This document shows, in pieces, positions 27,320-37,767 of a DNA stretch of 54,688 nt (position 1 is its first letter; each line of letters begins with the position of its first letter). The notes beneath the pieces were generated by a model. The model was not told the DNA's origin. It saw only the letters and a list, made by a program, of their open reading frames with translations, and did no database searches. The translations under genes and the position numbers were made by a program. The stretch spans positions 1-54,688 of the forward strand of contig NZ_PJBP01000163.1 in assembly GCF_002836415.1 (NCBI RefSeq), written 5' to 3'. The DNA is from Psychromonas sp. MB-3u-54 (GTDB lineage: Bacteria; Pseudomonadota; Gammaproteobacteria; Enterobacterales; Psychromonadaceae).

Positions 27320-27877
27320 TTATTCTCTGGTAATTCCATCTTTATCCGCTTCATTGAGCACGCTTTGTTGATCAACAAAAATCAGCTGATCCGTTGCAAA
27401 ACCGTGCATTTTGGCCGTCTGGATAAAATCTTTTTTAACAGCCTCAGCGACCGTTGCTGTTCTGGCTAATAACCATAAATAATCTTTGCTGTAGCTTGTC
27501 ACATAGGCATACTGATAATTTATTTTATCCAGTTTAAAAATCACATAAGAGCCGTAAAACGGACCGAAAAATGATACTTTTAAGTGACCTTTGTTTTTCT
27601 CATCGACAAAATAAGCTTTTCCTTCAGCCGTTGTCCATTCTTTTTTTGCTCTTGAGTAACCACTATTTAAGACCTTTATCCCGCCATCTTCACGCAGTGA
27701 ATATTCAGCACTGACATTGGACATCCCCCTTTCAAAGGAGTGATCCAAACGGGCAATTTCATACCACAGACCTAAATATTTGTCGGTCTGCAGTCCTTCG
27801 ACGGCTTTGATATCCTTGGCGATCCCGGTACAGGCAACCTGTAAAAAAGCAATCACAGCGATCAACATTATACGCAT
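27320..27877 (-). CDS. blc: Outer-membrane lipocalin (Blc-like lipoprotein)
   Basis: A 185-residue bacterial lipocalin. The signal peptide ends in a lipobox (LQVAC, Cys16), so it is lipid-anchored. The first lipocalin motif is YLGLWYEIARLDHSFERG near residue 34. YAYVTSYSKDYLWLLAR and the RTAT segment follow as in E. coli Blc, which binds lysophospholipids and acts in envelope stress. It is monocistronic. The stop codon lies four bases from the family D repeat. Confidence 0.9.
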   Translation of the reverse strand: MRIMLIAVIAFLQVACTGIAKDIKAVEGLQTDKYLGLWYEIARLDHSFERGMSNVSAEYSLREDGGIKVLNSGYSRAKKEWTTAEGKAYFVDEKNKGHLKVSFFGPFYGSYVIFKLDKINYQYAYVTSYSKDYLWLLARTATVAEAVKKDFIQTAKMHGFATDQLIFVDQQSVLNEADKDGITRE

Positions 27878-28120
27878 CTTTATTTTCCCTAATAGTGAAA
27901 CCTCAACTTAGCTTAAATGTAATACGTTGCAACATAAACATGCGATCACAGCTAAAGTTAATTTGTTATAGCAGACTATCTTAGCGTGTCCGAGGAAGAG
28001 ATTGATTGGCACCATAGAATCCGCAATGCTATGCATATTTTCCTATGACAGCGCAGCAAAACAGGTGATAAACCTCAGCGGGTTTCTATCTTAAGATTAT
28101 CTCATTCAAGGAGTAAAATA

Positions 28121-29143
28121 ATGCAAAAACGGTTTCCAGCTATCATATTAACTATTTTGTTAAGCAATTTTCTGGTCACTGAAGTCGCCGCAAATTCAGC
28201 ACCAGCGCCGCAACATCTTGCTGAGGAAGCCGGCTGGGAGTTTACTCTTGGGATTCATCTAGGTTACAGCAGCAGCCGCTCACAATTAGATACCGCTCAT
28301 GATAACAAGCTCAATGAAGATCTTAACAATAGCGGCCATTCCCTCGATAAGACCTTTATCTTTCCCTTAGCCCGTGCACAGTATACCTTTGCAGAATTTA
28401 AAACGCAGATCTTTGCCGCTGACAGCCGCGAACAAATTTCGACAGCCGCGTTTCAATATGAACTTGGGATAACGCACTTATTTAATAACAGCAGCGAACT
28501 GACGGTCGCTTATTTTCCCCCACTGCTATCCTTCAATGATACTTGGCAGGATCCTTATTTAACCGGCAGTGCACGAATAACAACGGACGAAAATACACAG
28601 GGTGGACGATTTTCTTTGACCCACATTGCAGGAAGTTCAATTACCCTTAAATATGCCTTTGCTTTTACTGATATCGAAAATGAACACAGCGGACAAAGCT
28701 TAGGATTGAATGCTAAGCAGTTGACTCTGCTGCGACGTGATAGCTTGTATCAGCGCGTCGAAATACAAACAAGGTATAGGATCGCACCCGGTGTGTTTTT
28801 TAAACCCGCACTGCAATACACAACAAGGTCTGCCGATGGTGAAGCACATAACTTTGACCAATATGGACTGCAGTTAGGCCTACTGTTTTTTAAAGGTAGA
28901 CACAGCTTAATTACCACCCTCAATGCCGGCATTAAAAAGTTTGCCGTCGAAAATCCTGTCTTTAGTCAAAAACAGAATACCGTCAATGCCGGACTCTTTT
29001 CAGTTTATAGCTATGCCCAGGCGCTTAACTGGCAACCATTAATTTTTAATATACTGGCCGGTTACAATAAAGAAGACTCTGATATCAATTTTTACGATAG
29101 CGAAGGTTTATTTATGTCGACCGGTATTACCTATCAATTTTAG
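28121..29143 (+). CDS. DUF2860-family outer-membrane beta-barrel protein
   Basis: A 340-residue exported protein. A signal peptide runs to about residue 24 (TEVAANS), then alternating hydrophobic-polar strands end in the aromatic C-terminal signature YQF expected for outer-membrane barrels. The pattern (GWEFTLGIHLGYSSSRSQLDT, FPLARAQYTF, FQYELGITHLFNNSSELTVAYFPPL) resembles the Vibrio DUF2860 family, whose function is unknown. ATG follows AAGGAG. It is monocistronic; no partner gene is evident. Confidence 0.72.
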   Translation: MQKRFPAIILTILLSNFLVTEVAANSAPAPQHLAEEAGWEFTLGIHLGYSSSRSQLDTAHDNKLNEDLNNSGHSLDKTFIFPLARAQYTFAEFKTQIFAADSREQISTAAFQYELGITHLFNNSSELTVAYFPPLLSFNDTWQDPYLTGSARITTDENTQGGRFSLTHIAGSSITLKYAFAFTDIENEHSGQSLGLNAKQLTLLRRDSLYQRVEIQTRYRIAPGVFFKPALQYTTRSADGEAHNFDQYGLQLGLLFFKGRHSLITTLNAGIKKFAVENPVFSQKQNTVNAGLFSVYSYAQALNWQPLIFNILAGYNKEDSDINFYDSEGLFMSTGITYQF

Positions 29144-29331
29144 CTTCAAATAAGACTAAATATCAGAGCAATACGAGTTGTTTTTCACTGTTCTTTCCTG
29201 AGCAGCCGGCGCTCGACTGGTTAATTGTAAAATGGAGCTACAGCGGCGATTAACTAAGCACTTTTATTCCTTTGATCTATCCTTAACTAAGCTCTTTAAC
29301 TTGTTTTAGGCTTTAGCAAAGGGGGATAAAA

Positions 29332-31086
<1,755 letters not shown>

Positions 31087-31108
31087 AGTTTGCTTTGGAG
31101 ATAACGGT

Positions 31109-32098
31109 ATGAGCAATAACAAATTACATGTTAATCGTATTCATTTACATTTTTTACTTAAGCAGATGATTCGAATTCGCCGCTTCGAAGAACGTTGCGT
31201 CACCCTCTATAATGAAGAAAAAATTCGTGGTTTTTTGCACTTGTATAACGGAGAGGAGGCCATTGCCGTTGGCGTAATGCAGGCATTAACGGCGCAGGAT
31301 GCGGTACTTGCAACTTATCGTGAACATGGCCATGCGCTGGCAAGAGGCCTGAGCATGGACATCGTGATGGCGGAGATGTTTGGTAAAGCCAGTGGTTGTA
31401 GCGGTGGACGAGGTGGGTCGATGCACCTCTTTGATAGCAGCCAACGTTTTTATGGCGGCAGTGCCATTGTTGCCGGTGCGCTGCCTATTGCCGTTGGAAT
31501 CGCATTAGCAGATAAAATGTTACAGAACCAGGCTGTCACCTGCTGTTTTTTTGGTGACGGAGCGGTCGCCGAGGGAGAGTTTCATGAGAGCCTGAATCTT
31601 GCCAAATTATGGCAACTGCCAATCTTGTTTATCTGTGAAAATAATCTTTATGCCATGGGCACAGCCCTGGAACTCGAACAGTCCAATCAAAAAATTCATT
31701 TAAAAGCAGCAAGTTATGGCTTAGCTTCGCAAGTGATAGATGGTATGAATGTGGTTGATGTTGAGGCCGCGGCAAAACTTGCCTGCAGCGCGATACGCAA
31801 TGGTGCAGGGCCGCATTTTATAGAATGCCAAACCTATCGTTTTCGGGGTCACTCTATGTTTGATACTCAGCTTTATCGTAATAATGACGAAGTTGAGCAG
31901 TGGAAGAAAAAAGGCCCTCTGATCCAGTTAACCCAATGGTTAAAAGACAACCATCAAATAGAATCCGATGAGCTGCAGGCCATCGAATTAGCGGTAGATA
32001 AGGAGATCGATGCAGCGGTACGCAGTGCTGATGCGGCAGAGATCGAGCCCGTTGAAAATTTGTTAAAGCATGTCTATACGGAGGTTTCCCATGGATAA
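31109..32098 (+). CDS. pdhA: 2-oxo acid dehydrogenase E1 component, alpha subunit
   Basis: A 329-residue thiamine-diphosphate enzyme subunit. The TPP motif is [20 protein letters not shown]...ENN near residues 140-175. The substrate-loop features [11 protein letters not shown] and GRGGSMHLF and the phospho-loop RFRGHSMFD are also present. Pyruvate and acetoin dehydrogenases share this architecture, so the substrate is not settled. I start at the ATG at 31109 behind TTTGGAG; upstream in-frame codons overlap acsA and lack similarity. It overlaps E1beta by 8 bases. Confidence 0.9.
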   Translation: MSNNKLHVNRIHLHFLLKQMIRIRRFEERCVTLYNEEKIRGFLHLYNGEEAIAVGVMQALTAQDAVLATYREHGHALARGLSMDIVMAEMFGKASGCSGGRGGSMHLFDSSQRFYGGSAIVAGALPIAVGIALADKMLQNQAVTCCFFGDGAVAEGEFHESLNLAKLWQLPILFICENNLYAMGTALELEQSNQKIHLKAASYGLASQVIDGMNVVDVEAAAKLACSAIRNGAGPHFIECQTYRFRGHSMFDTQLYRNNDEVEQWKKKGPLIQLTQWLKDNHQIESDELQAIELAVDKEIDAAVRSADAAEIEPVENLLKHVYTEVSHG

Positions 32099-33095
32099 AA
32101 TTACCTTCAGAGAGGCATCTAGGGCTGGAATAGCGGAAGCCTTAAAGGATGATTCCAGAGTCTTTTTAATCGGCGAAGACGTGGGTCGATATGGGGGGTG
32201 TTATGCGGTTTCCAAAGGCTTGCTCGATAGCTTTGGCGCGCAACGCATTATTGATGCTCCTCTGGCGGAAGCAGGCTTTGTCGGAGCAGGAATTGGTGCA
32301 GCAATAGGCGGAATGAGGCCCATAGTCGAAATTATGACGGTCAATTTCAGTCTGCTCGCACTGGATCAAATAATCAACAACGCCGCGACGCTCAGGCACA
32401 TGTCCGGTGGACAGATATCGGTGCCCGTAGTGATTCGCATGTCCTGCGGTGCAGGAAAACAACTGGCAGCTCAACACTCGCACAGTTTTGAAGGTTTATA
32501 TGCCCATATTCCGGGTCTTAAAGTACTTTATCCGGGCACGATTGGTGATGCGCGCTATATGTTAAAAATGGCCCTTGATGACCCTGATCCGGTGATTATC
32601 TTTGAACATGTGATGCTCTATAATATGGAAGCTGAGCTACCTGAAAAACAGACTATTGCGCCAATGGAAAAAGCGGTGATCCGCAGAACAGGTCACGATT
32701 TAAGCATTATTACCTGGGGAGGCTGTTTGTATAAAGCAATGGATGCGGCAGAGCAGCTGAAAACCTTAGGCATTGATGCGGAAGTCGTCGATTTGCGCTG
32801 TTTACGCCCTTTAGATAGAGTCACAATTTTAGATTCAGTACGCCGTACACACAAGGCACTGATTGTTGACGAATCATGGAAAAGTGGCGGCATGTCCGCT
32901 GAAGTCAGCGCTACTATTGCAGAGCTCGGACTCTGGTATTTAGATGCCCCCATTAATCGTGTTTGTAGCGCTGAAGTGCCGATTCCCTACGCATATCATT
33001 TAGAACAGGCTAGCCTGCCGCAAGTCGCGCAAATTATCGCCGTTGCTAAGCAAATGATGGAACCCTTCAATGCCTCTATAAGGGATCCATTATGA
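32091..33095 (+). CDS. pdhB: 2-oxo acid dehydrogenase E1 component, beta subunit
   Basis: A 334-residue partner of the alpha subunit, forming the alpha2beta2 E1. Motifs are [12 protein letters not shown] near residue 26, [40 protein letters not shown] and the C-terminal transketolase domain with [11 protein letters not shown]. The ATG at 32091 follows ACGGAGG; a start seven codons earlier is possible but poorer. It ends ATGA, overlapping E2. No E3 gene is in the cluster, so a shared dihydrolipoamide dehydrogenase would be needed. Confidence 0.92.
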   Translation: MDKITFREASRAGIAEALKDDSRVFLIGEDVGRYGGCYAVSKGLLDSFGAQRIIDAPLAEAGFVGAGIGAAIGGMRPIVEIMTVNFSLLALDQIINNAATLRHMSGGQISVPVVIRMSCGAGKQLAAQHSHSFEGLYAHIPGLKVLYPGTIGDARYMLKMALDDPDPVIIFEHVMLYNMEAELPEKQTIAPMEKAVIRRTGHDLSIITWGGCLYKAMDAAEQLKTLGIDAEVVDLRCLRPLDRVTILDSVRRTHKALIVDESWKSGGMSAEVSATIAELGLWYLDAPINRVCSAEVPIPYAYHLEQASLPQVAQIIAVAKQMMEPFNASIRDPL

Positions 33096-34795
33096 GCAAC
33101 AATGAACATGACTTAAAAATGCCCTCTTTTGGTTCTGATATGAGAAAAGGAACGCTAGTACAATGGCTGGTTAAAGAGGGCGATCATATAAAACGGGGTG
33201 ATGTGGTCGCGGTTATCGAAACTCACAAGGGGGCAATTGATTTAGATCTGTTTGAAGATGCAGTAATAATAAGCTTACTGGTCAAAGAAGGGGAGCAGAT
33301 CGCAGTTGGAGAGCCTATTGCCAGATTAAGCTCGGTTAAAGACAGTGAAAATACAGCCCCTCCTTCGACGAATGTTGCCGATATCGAGCCCAATCCTATG
33401 TCCACAAAAACTGCTGCGAATATAAGTTCAAGCCCAGCGCCCACCACAAGCGCTGCAGTTATAAATTCAAGCCCTGCGCCCACCAGCGCTGCAGTTATAA
33501 ATTCAAGCCCTGCGTCCACCACAAGCACTGCAGCTATAAATGCGAGCCCTGCGCCCACCAGCGCTGCAGTTATAAATTCAAGCCCTGCGCCCACCAGCGC
33601 TGCAGCTATAAATGCGAGCCCTGCGTCCACCACCAGCGCTGCAGTTATAAATTCAAGCCCTGCGTCCACTACAGGCGCTGCAGTTATAAATTCAAGCCCT
33701 GCGTCCACCACCAGCGCTGCAGCTATAAATGCGAGCCCTGCGTCCACCACCAGCGCTGCAGTTATAAATTCAAGCCCTGCGTCCACCACCAGCGCTGCAG
33801 CTATAAATGCGAGCCCTGCGCCCACCACCAGCGCTGCAGCTATAAATCCTGGCTCTGCACCCGCTGAAGTTGAGCAAGATAACAGTCACTTCACAACCCC
33901 TGAAGATTTTATTTTAGCAACACCCGCTGCACGATTTTTTGCGAAGCAGCAGCAACTCACTTTAAACTCACTGTTTCCCAAGCCTAACAATAAAATTGTC
34001 ACTTTGACTATGGTCGAGCAGGCAATACTACAAAAACAGCTTAGTCAGCATTCACCCGCGACGGCAGATAAAAAAGAAACCGCTAAGGTCAGTGCAGCGG
34101 AAAAACCTAAAAAAGGTTTTGATAAAGAGGCTATGCGCCAGGCGATTAGCGCCACCGTGACCCGCTCAAAACAACAGATACCACACTATTATTTGCGCCA
34201 GCGTTTGGATATAACAGCGTTGAAGGACTACTTGCTGCAGGTTAATGCAAGTATTACCATCGATCAGCGTATGCTCTTAGCGGCACCTTTATTGTGCGCC
34301 ATTGCGCGTACATTAATGGATAGCCAGCAACTTAATGGCGAATATACAGAGGATCGCTTTGTCGCGAGTGAAACAGTACATTTAGCCAATGCGATTAATT
34401 TACGTGGCGGTGGATTGGTTATGCCGGTGATCCGCGCCGCACAAACACTTGCTCCGGCGCAGGTGATGGAACTTCTTAAACAGCAGGTGACACGGGCGCG
34501 CAATGGCAGTTTAGTCTTTTCTGAATTGAGCGGGGGCAGCTTTACCGTGACCAGCATTGGTGAACGCGGTGCAGAGCAGATGTTCGCTGTTATTTTTCCG
34601 CCACAGGTCGCAATTCTGGCTTTAGGTAGCCCTCATCAAGAGGTAATGGCCGTCGATAGTTCGATAAAAATACGTTCCGTTATTGAGGCTTCCCTTGCCG
34701 CCGATCATCGTGTCAGTGATGGCCGAATCGGTGCCCGTTTTCTTTATCAGTTAAACCAACTGCTGCAAAATCCGCAAGCTTTATGGACAGTTTGA
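33092..34795 (+). CDS. pdhC: 2-oxo acid dehydrogenase E2 (lipoyl acyltransferase) with repeat linker
   Basis: A 567-residue E2. The lipoyl domain (5-80) has its lipoylation lysine K46 in IETHKGAID. Residues 113-252 are an 11-unit Ser/Pro/Ala repeat linker ([17 protein letters not shown], 12 or 13 residues each). A degenerate subunit-binding domain follows ([15 protein letters not shown], about 268-300), then the acyltransferase core (about 340-567) with active-site H539-x3-D543-G544 in [10 protein letters not shown]. It transfers acyl groups from E1 to CoA, or possibly to another carrier. Single lipoyl domain, complete frame. Start ATG overlaps the E1beta stop. Confidence 0.92.
   Translation: MSNNEHDLKMPSFGSDMRKGTLVQWLVKEGDHIKRGDVVAVIETHKGAIDLDLFEDAVIISLLVKEGEQIAVGEPIARLSSVKDSENTAPPSTNVADIEPNPMSTKTAANISSSPAPTTSAAVINSSPAPTSAAVINSSPASTTSTAAINASPAPTSAAVINSSPAPTSAAAINASPASTTSAAVINSSPASTTGAAVINSSPASTTSAAAINASPASTTSAAVINSSPASTTSAAAINASPAPTTSAAAINPGSAPAEVEQDNSHFTTPEDFILATPAARFFAKQQQLTLNSLFPKPNNKIVTLTMVEQAILQKQLSQHSPATADKKETAKVSAAEKPKKGFDKEAMRQAISATVTRSKQQIPHYYLRQRLDITALKDYLLQVNASITIDQRMLLAAPLLCAIARTLMDSQQLNGEYTEDRFVASETVHLANAINLRGGGLVMPVIRAAQTLAPAQVMELLKQQVTRARNGSLVFSELSGGSFTVTSIGERGAEQMFAVIFPPQVAILALGSPHQEVMAVDSSIKIRSVIEASLAADHRVSDGRIGARFLYQLNQLLQNPQALWTV
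33428..33847 (+). repeat. In-frame 36/39-bp minisatellite in E2 linker
   Basis: Eleven direct repeats, eight of 39 bp and three of 36 bp, together 420 bp and all in frame. Each carries the run CACCAGCGCTGCAG or a close form. Units differ mainly by VIN/AIN, SPAP/SPAS and loss of one ACC codon. They encode a flexible swinging-arm linker. Unit number should change by slippage without breaking the frame. Confidence 0.93.
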
Positions 34796-34811
34796 ATGAG
34801 AGCTGTACCTA

Positions 34812-35043
34812 ATACCAAAAGAACTAAAAAGGTGATCACCCTTGCTGGTTAAAATTATCCCTAACCGCGTTGTGAGTTTTATTCAGAACATCCTGTTCTT
34901 CACCACTTTGTGGCCAGCTAAAGCTGTTCAAAATTGTTCCATACCATTTTGTGAAGGAGAACAACGATCGAATGCAACTCTCGCCTTGTTAGTGCTAATT
35001 TTTCCTTCGCAATACTTGATCACTTCATTAATTCCTTTGGTAT
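34812..35043. mobile_element. MITE-like element, family A copy 2
   Basis: A 232-bp element, roughly 90% identical to 10451-10672. Terminal inverted repeats start ATACCAAAAGAACTAAAAAG and ATACCAAAGGAATTAATGAA and continue to a shared GTGATCA. It has no transposase. It sits between the E2 stop and the acyl carrier protein gene, so it probably arrived inside the operon. An open frame read across it (34842-35045) is not a gene. Confidence 0.82.
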
Positions 35044-35093
35044 AACAAGGGTAAGCAGATTGAAAATTGAAAGATAATAAAATGAGAGGATTT

Positions 35094-35336
35094 ATGAACA
35101 ATAATGAAATAAAAACACTGATTCTTAAAGAGTTAAGTAATATTGCCCCTGAAATAGAGGCAGATGACGTACCCGATGATCAGGATATGCGCGAAGCACT
35201 GGAACTCGATTCGATGGATTTCCTTAATTTAGTGATCGCTGTTTCCAAGCGCTCTCAGGTCGTCATTCCAGAAGCTGATTACGCTAAGGTGCTCAGCCTA
35301 AATGCAATGATTTCTTACATAATGAAGCACGCTTAA
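35094..35336 (+). CDS. Stand-alone acyl carrier protein
   Basis: An 80-residue carrier protein with the phosphopantetheine serine S40 in ALELDSMDFLNLV and the acidic helix-II surface typical of ACPs. It is not AcpP of fatty-acid synthesis, which has a different N-terminus and sits in the fab cluster. I start at the ATG at 35094, seven bases after GAGAGGA. It lies 298 bases after E2, with a MITE-like element filling most of the gap. I infer it belongs to the acsA-E1-E2 system and receives or presents its acyl group, but no downstream synthase is nearby. Confidence 0.85.
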   Translation: MNNNEIKTLILKELSNIAPEIEADDVPDDQDMREALELDSMDFLNLVIAVSKRSQVVIPEADYAKVLSLNAMISYIMKHA

Positions 35337-35430
35337 ATTAAGTATCGCTCTTTTTATACTCTGGCCAGAATGGTTACCCATACACTGCGAACAAGTGCAG
35401 CGTTTGTTTATACAATTTTTCATAACATTA

Positions 35431-35621
35431 TATACCCATGGTACTTCAAGATGCAATTTGCCTTGCCCTACGGGGCGCTAGCTCGAAAACCAGCGCTGCG
35501 TTGCACCAATCGGAAAGGGAATAACCATTTACATATACCGCTCGCTCGAAAGGTCATGCTGCGTCTTGCTCTGATCGAAGAGCTTGCGCCTGACAAAGCA
35601 TCTTGAAGTAACATGGGTATA
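35431..35621. mobile_element. MITE-like element, family B copy 1
   Basis: A 191-bp element with terminal inverted repeats TATACCCATGGTACTTCAAG and, from the right, TATACCCATGTTACTTCAAG, continuing to AT(GC). It shares a core (CCTTGCCCTACGGGGCGCTA and onward) with 54188-54437. It has no coding capacity, and open frames across it are spurious. It lies between the ACP and ald genes. Confidence 0.8.
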
Positions 35622-35688
35622 ATTAACCTGCTCGGTGATTCCCCTTTAAATTTTGAATGAAAAAGCAACAACTAAAGATCAACAAGAC

Positions 35689-35721
35689 GATAACAAGCTG
35701 ATAACAACTTGATAACAAGCC
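35689..35721 (+). repeat. Three 11-bp iterated repeats upstream of ald
   Basis: GATAACAAGCT, GATAACAACTT and GATAACAAGCC follow one another with an exact 11-base period, about one helical turn, starting at 35689, 35700 and 35711. They lie about 155-185 bases before the alanine dehydrogenase start. Same-face protein binding is plausible. lrp is nearby, but these do not resemble the usual Lrp consensus. Confidence 0.6.
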
Positions 35722-35874
35722 GACAAAAATCGATTCAGAATATAAAACCAGAAAATCACAAAATAATAAAATATTAAACTATAAAGGAACAAAAATTCAG
35801 TAGCACAATCTAGATAAAGACATTTAAACTAGCTTTAAATATTTATTAAATCAAACCATAACGGAGTGTGTATT

Positions 35875-36990
35875 ATGATTGTCGGCGTCCCTAAAGAAAT
35901 TAAAAACCACGAATATCGTGTAGGTATGGTTCCTGGTAGCGTACGTGAATTAACTAATCATGGGCATCAGGTTATTGTTGAGACAAATGCCGGTTTAGGC
36001 ATAGGTTTCAGTGATCAGGACTATCTTAATGTTGGTGCATCAATCCAAAAAAATGCGGCAGAAGTCTTCGCCAGCGCTGATATGATAGTTAAGGTAAAAG
36101 AACCTCAAGCCATTGAACGTGCTATGTTGCGTGAAGGACAAATTCTATTTACTTACCTTCACTTGGCACCTGATCTTCCGCAAACTGAAGATTTGATTAA
36201 ATCAAAAGCAATTTGTATTGCCTATGAGACAGTTACCGACAATCAAGGTGGTTTACCTCTTTTAGCCCCAATGTCAGAAGTTGCAGGTCGCATGTCAATT
36301 CAAGCCGGTGCCCAAGCCCTTGAAAAATCGAATGCGGGCCGTGGTATGTTATTAGGCGGTGTTCCCGGTGTTGCTCCTGCCAAGGTTGTCATTATTGGTG
36401 GCGGAATGGTGGGTAATAATGCGGCACAAATGGCGGTAGGCATGGGTGCTGAAGTGGTTATTCTAGATCGTAATGTTAATGTGTTACGTCGTCTTGATGC
36501 GCAGTTTGGTAATAAAATAAAAACTGTCTATTCTACAACGGAAGCGCTTGAAGAGCATGTTCTTGAGGCCGATTTAGTGATTGGCGGAGTACTGGTTGCC
36601 GGCGCAGCTGCCCCTAAATTAGTCACAGCGGAACATATTAAGAATATGAAAGCGGGCTCTGCCATTGTTGATGTTGCCATTGATCAAGGAGGCTGTATTG
36701 CCACTTCAAAAGCCACAACACACGCAGATCCAACCTTTATTGTTGATGATGTAGTTCACTACTGTGTTGCTAATATGCCCGGTGCTGTTCCACTAACATC
36801 AACCTTTGCGTTGAATAATGCGACACTGCCCTTCATTATAAAGCTTGCTAATAAAGGCTATAAAGAAGCTTTATTAAGTGATCAGCATTTCTTAAATGGC
36901 CTAAATGTTATTAATGGTCAAATAACTTGTGCCAGTGTAGCGGAAAACTTAGGATTTGAGTTTGTTGATCCTAAAGTCGCATTAGCATAA
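35875..36990 (+). CDS. ald: Alanine dehydrogenase
   Basis: A 371-residue NAD-dependent enzyme interconverting L-alanine and pyruvate plus ammonia. It begins [20 protein letters not shown], with the substrate-binding lysine and His region TYLHLAPD near residue 95. The NAD fold is [28 protein letters not shown] near 170 and the DVAIDQGGC loop lies near 267. The ATG at 35875 follows ACGGAG. It is convergent with lrp, which commonly controls alanine metabolism. A terminator follows. Confidence 0.96.
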   Translation: MIVGVPKEIKNHEYRVGMVPGSVRELTNHGHQVIVETNAGLGIGFSDQDYLNVGASIQKNAAEVFASADMIVKVKEPQAIERAMLREGQILFTYLHLAPDLPQTEDLIKSKAICIAYETVTDNQGGLPLLAPMSEVAGRMSIQAGAQALEKSNAGRGMLLGGVPGVAPAKVVIIGGGMVGNNAAQMAVGMGAEVVILDRNVNVLRRLDAQFGNKIKTVYSTTEALEEHVLEADLVIGGVLVAGAAAPKLVTAEHIKNMKAGSAIVDVAIDQGGCIATSKATTHADPTFIVDDVVHYCVANMPGAVPLTSTFALNNATLPFIIKLANKGYKEALLSDQHFLNGLNVINGQITCASVAENLGFEFVDPKVALA

Positions 36991-36999
36991 TCTTTATTG

Positions 37000-37022
37000 A
37001 GCGCCCCCAAGGGCGCTTTTTC
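37000..37022. terminator. Terminator between ald and lrp
   Basis: Stem AGCGCCC / GGGCGCT with loop CCAA, then TTTT on the + strand. It separates the convergent ald and lrp genes and probably serves ald. Confidence 0.9.
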
Positions 37023-37026
37023 TGCA

Positions 37027-37494
37027 TTAGCATTTTATAATTAACTGGCTATTTACCTTAACTTCTTCCATTACCACATAAGTCCGAGTCTCTTTAATAC
37101 TGGGCAAAGTCAATAATGTTTCTGCAAGTAATTTACGATATGCAGACATGTCAGCAACACGCGCCTTCAGCAGGTAGTCAAAATCACCCGATACTAAATG
37201 ACATTCTTGAAATGCCTCCAACTGCAAAACGGCTTTATTAAACTGTTCAAACACATCTGACGCGCCGCGGCTCAAGGTTACCTCAATAAAAACCAGTAGT
37301 GCAGCGCCTAAATATTGCGGATTGAGTGTGGCAATGTAACCCGTTATAAAACCCTGACGCTCAAGACGTCTTACTCGCTCGAGACAGGGGGTAGGACTGA
37401 GATCAACACGTTTGGAAAGTTCAACATTGGATATCCTCCCGTCTTTTTGCAGCTCATTTAATATTTTACGATCAATACGATCCAACTCTTTCAT
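37027..37494 (-). CDS. lrp: Lrp, leucine-responsive regulator
   Basis: A 155-residue Lrp/AsnC-family regulator, very close to E. coli Lrp: DRIDRKILNELQKDGRISNVELSKRVDLSPTPCLERVRRLERQGF (HTH) and a RAM effector domain with ECHLVSGDFDYLLKARV. It lacks the nine or so extra N-terminal residues of E. coli Lrp. It binds leucine and alanine and controls amino-acid metabolism globally. It is placed tail to tail with ald rather than divergent from it as in some relatives. Confidence 0.95.
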   Translation of the reverse strand: MKELDRIDRKILNELQKDGRISNVELSKRVDLSPTPCLERVRRLERQGFITGYIATLNPQYLGAALLVFIEVTLSRGASDVFEQFNKAVLQLEAFQECHLVSGDFDYLLKARVADMSAYRKLLAETLLTLPSIKETRTYVVMEEVKVNSQLIIKC

Positions 37495-37767
37495 TGCCCA
37501 GCCTTGTTTAAATTCATTTAATTAAGCTCTTTATTTCACAAAACTCAGGCGCTATCAAGCGATACCCATACGGATAAGTAAATTGCTCCAAAAAAAACAT
37601 GAAAAAAGTGTTGTCACTGCAGTTAAAACGGTTTAATCGAAAGCGGACGAGTAAGGTATTTATTAGCGACCCCTTCAATCGCAGACCATGTTTCATATCA
37701 GGAAGGCCATTGAAGCACCGTCTATCAGCTGATTCCTGCGGCATTTTTGCCGTTATTTTAGCGCTCA

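Noticed and set aside
33223-33828. 201-codon open frame antisense to the E2 gene, reading as a hydrophobic repeat protein
   Set aside because: It is the mirror of the in-frame minisatellite; repeats without stops on one strand often stay open on the other. No start signal or family similarity.
34842-35045. Small open frame inside the family A element
   Set aside because: It follows non-coding repeat sequence, and the first copy of the element breaks the frame.
35370-35671. Open frames on both strands across the family B element
   Set aside because: They cover a repeat with no conserved protein, and the second copy differs by indels that change the frame.
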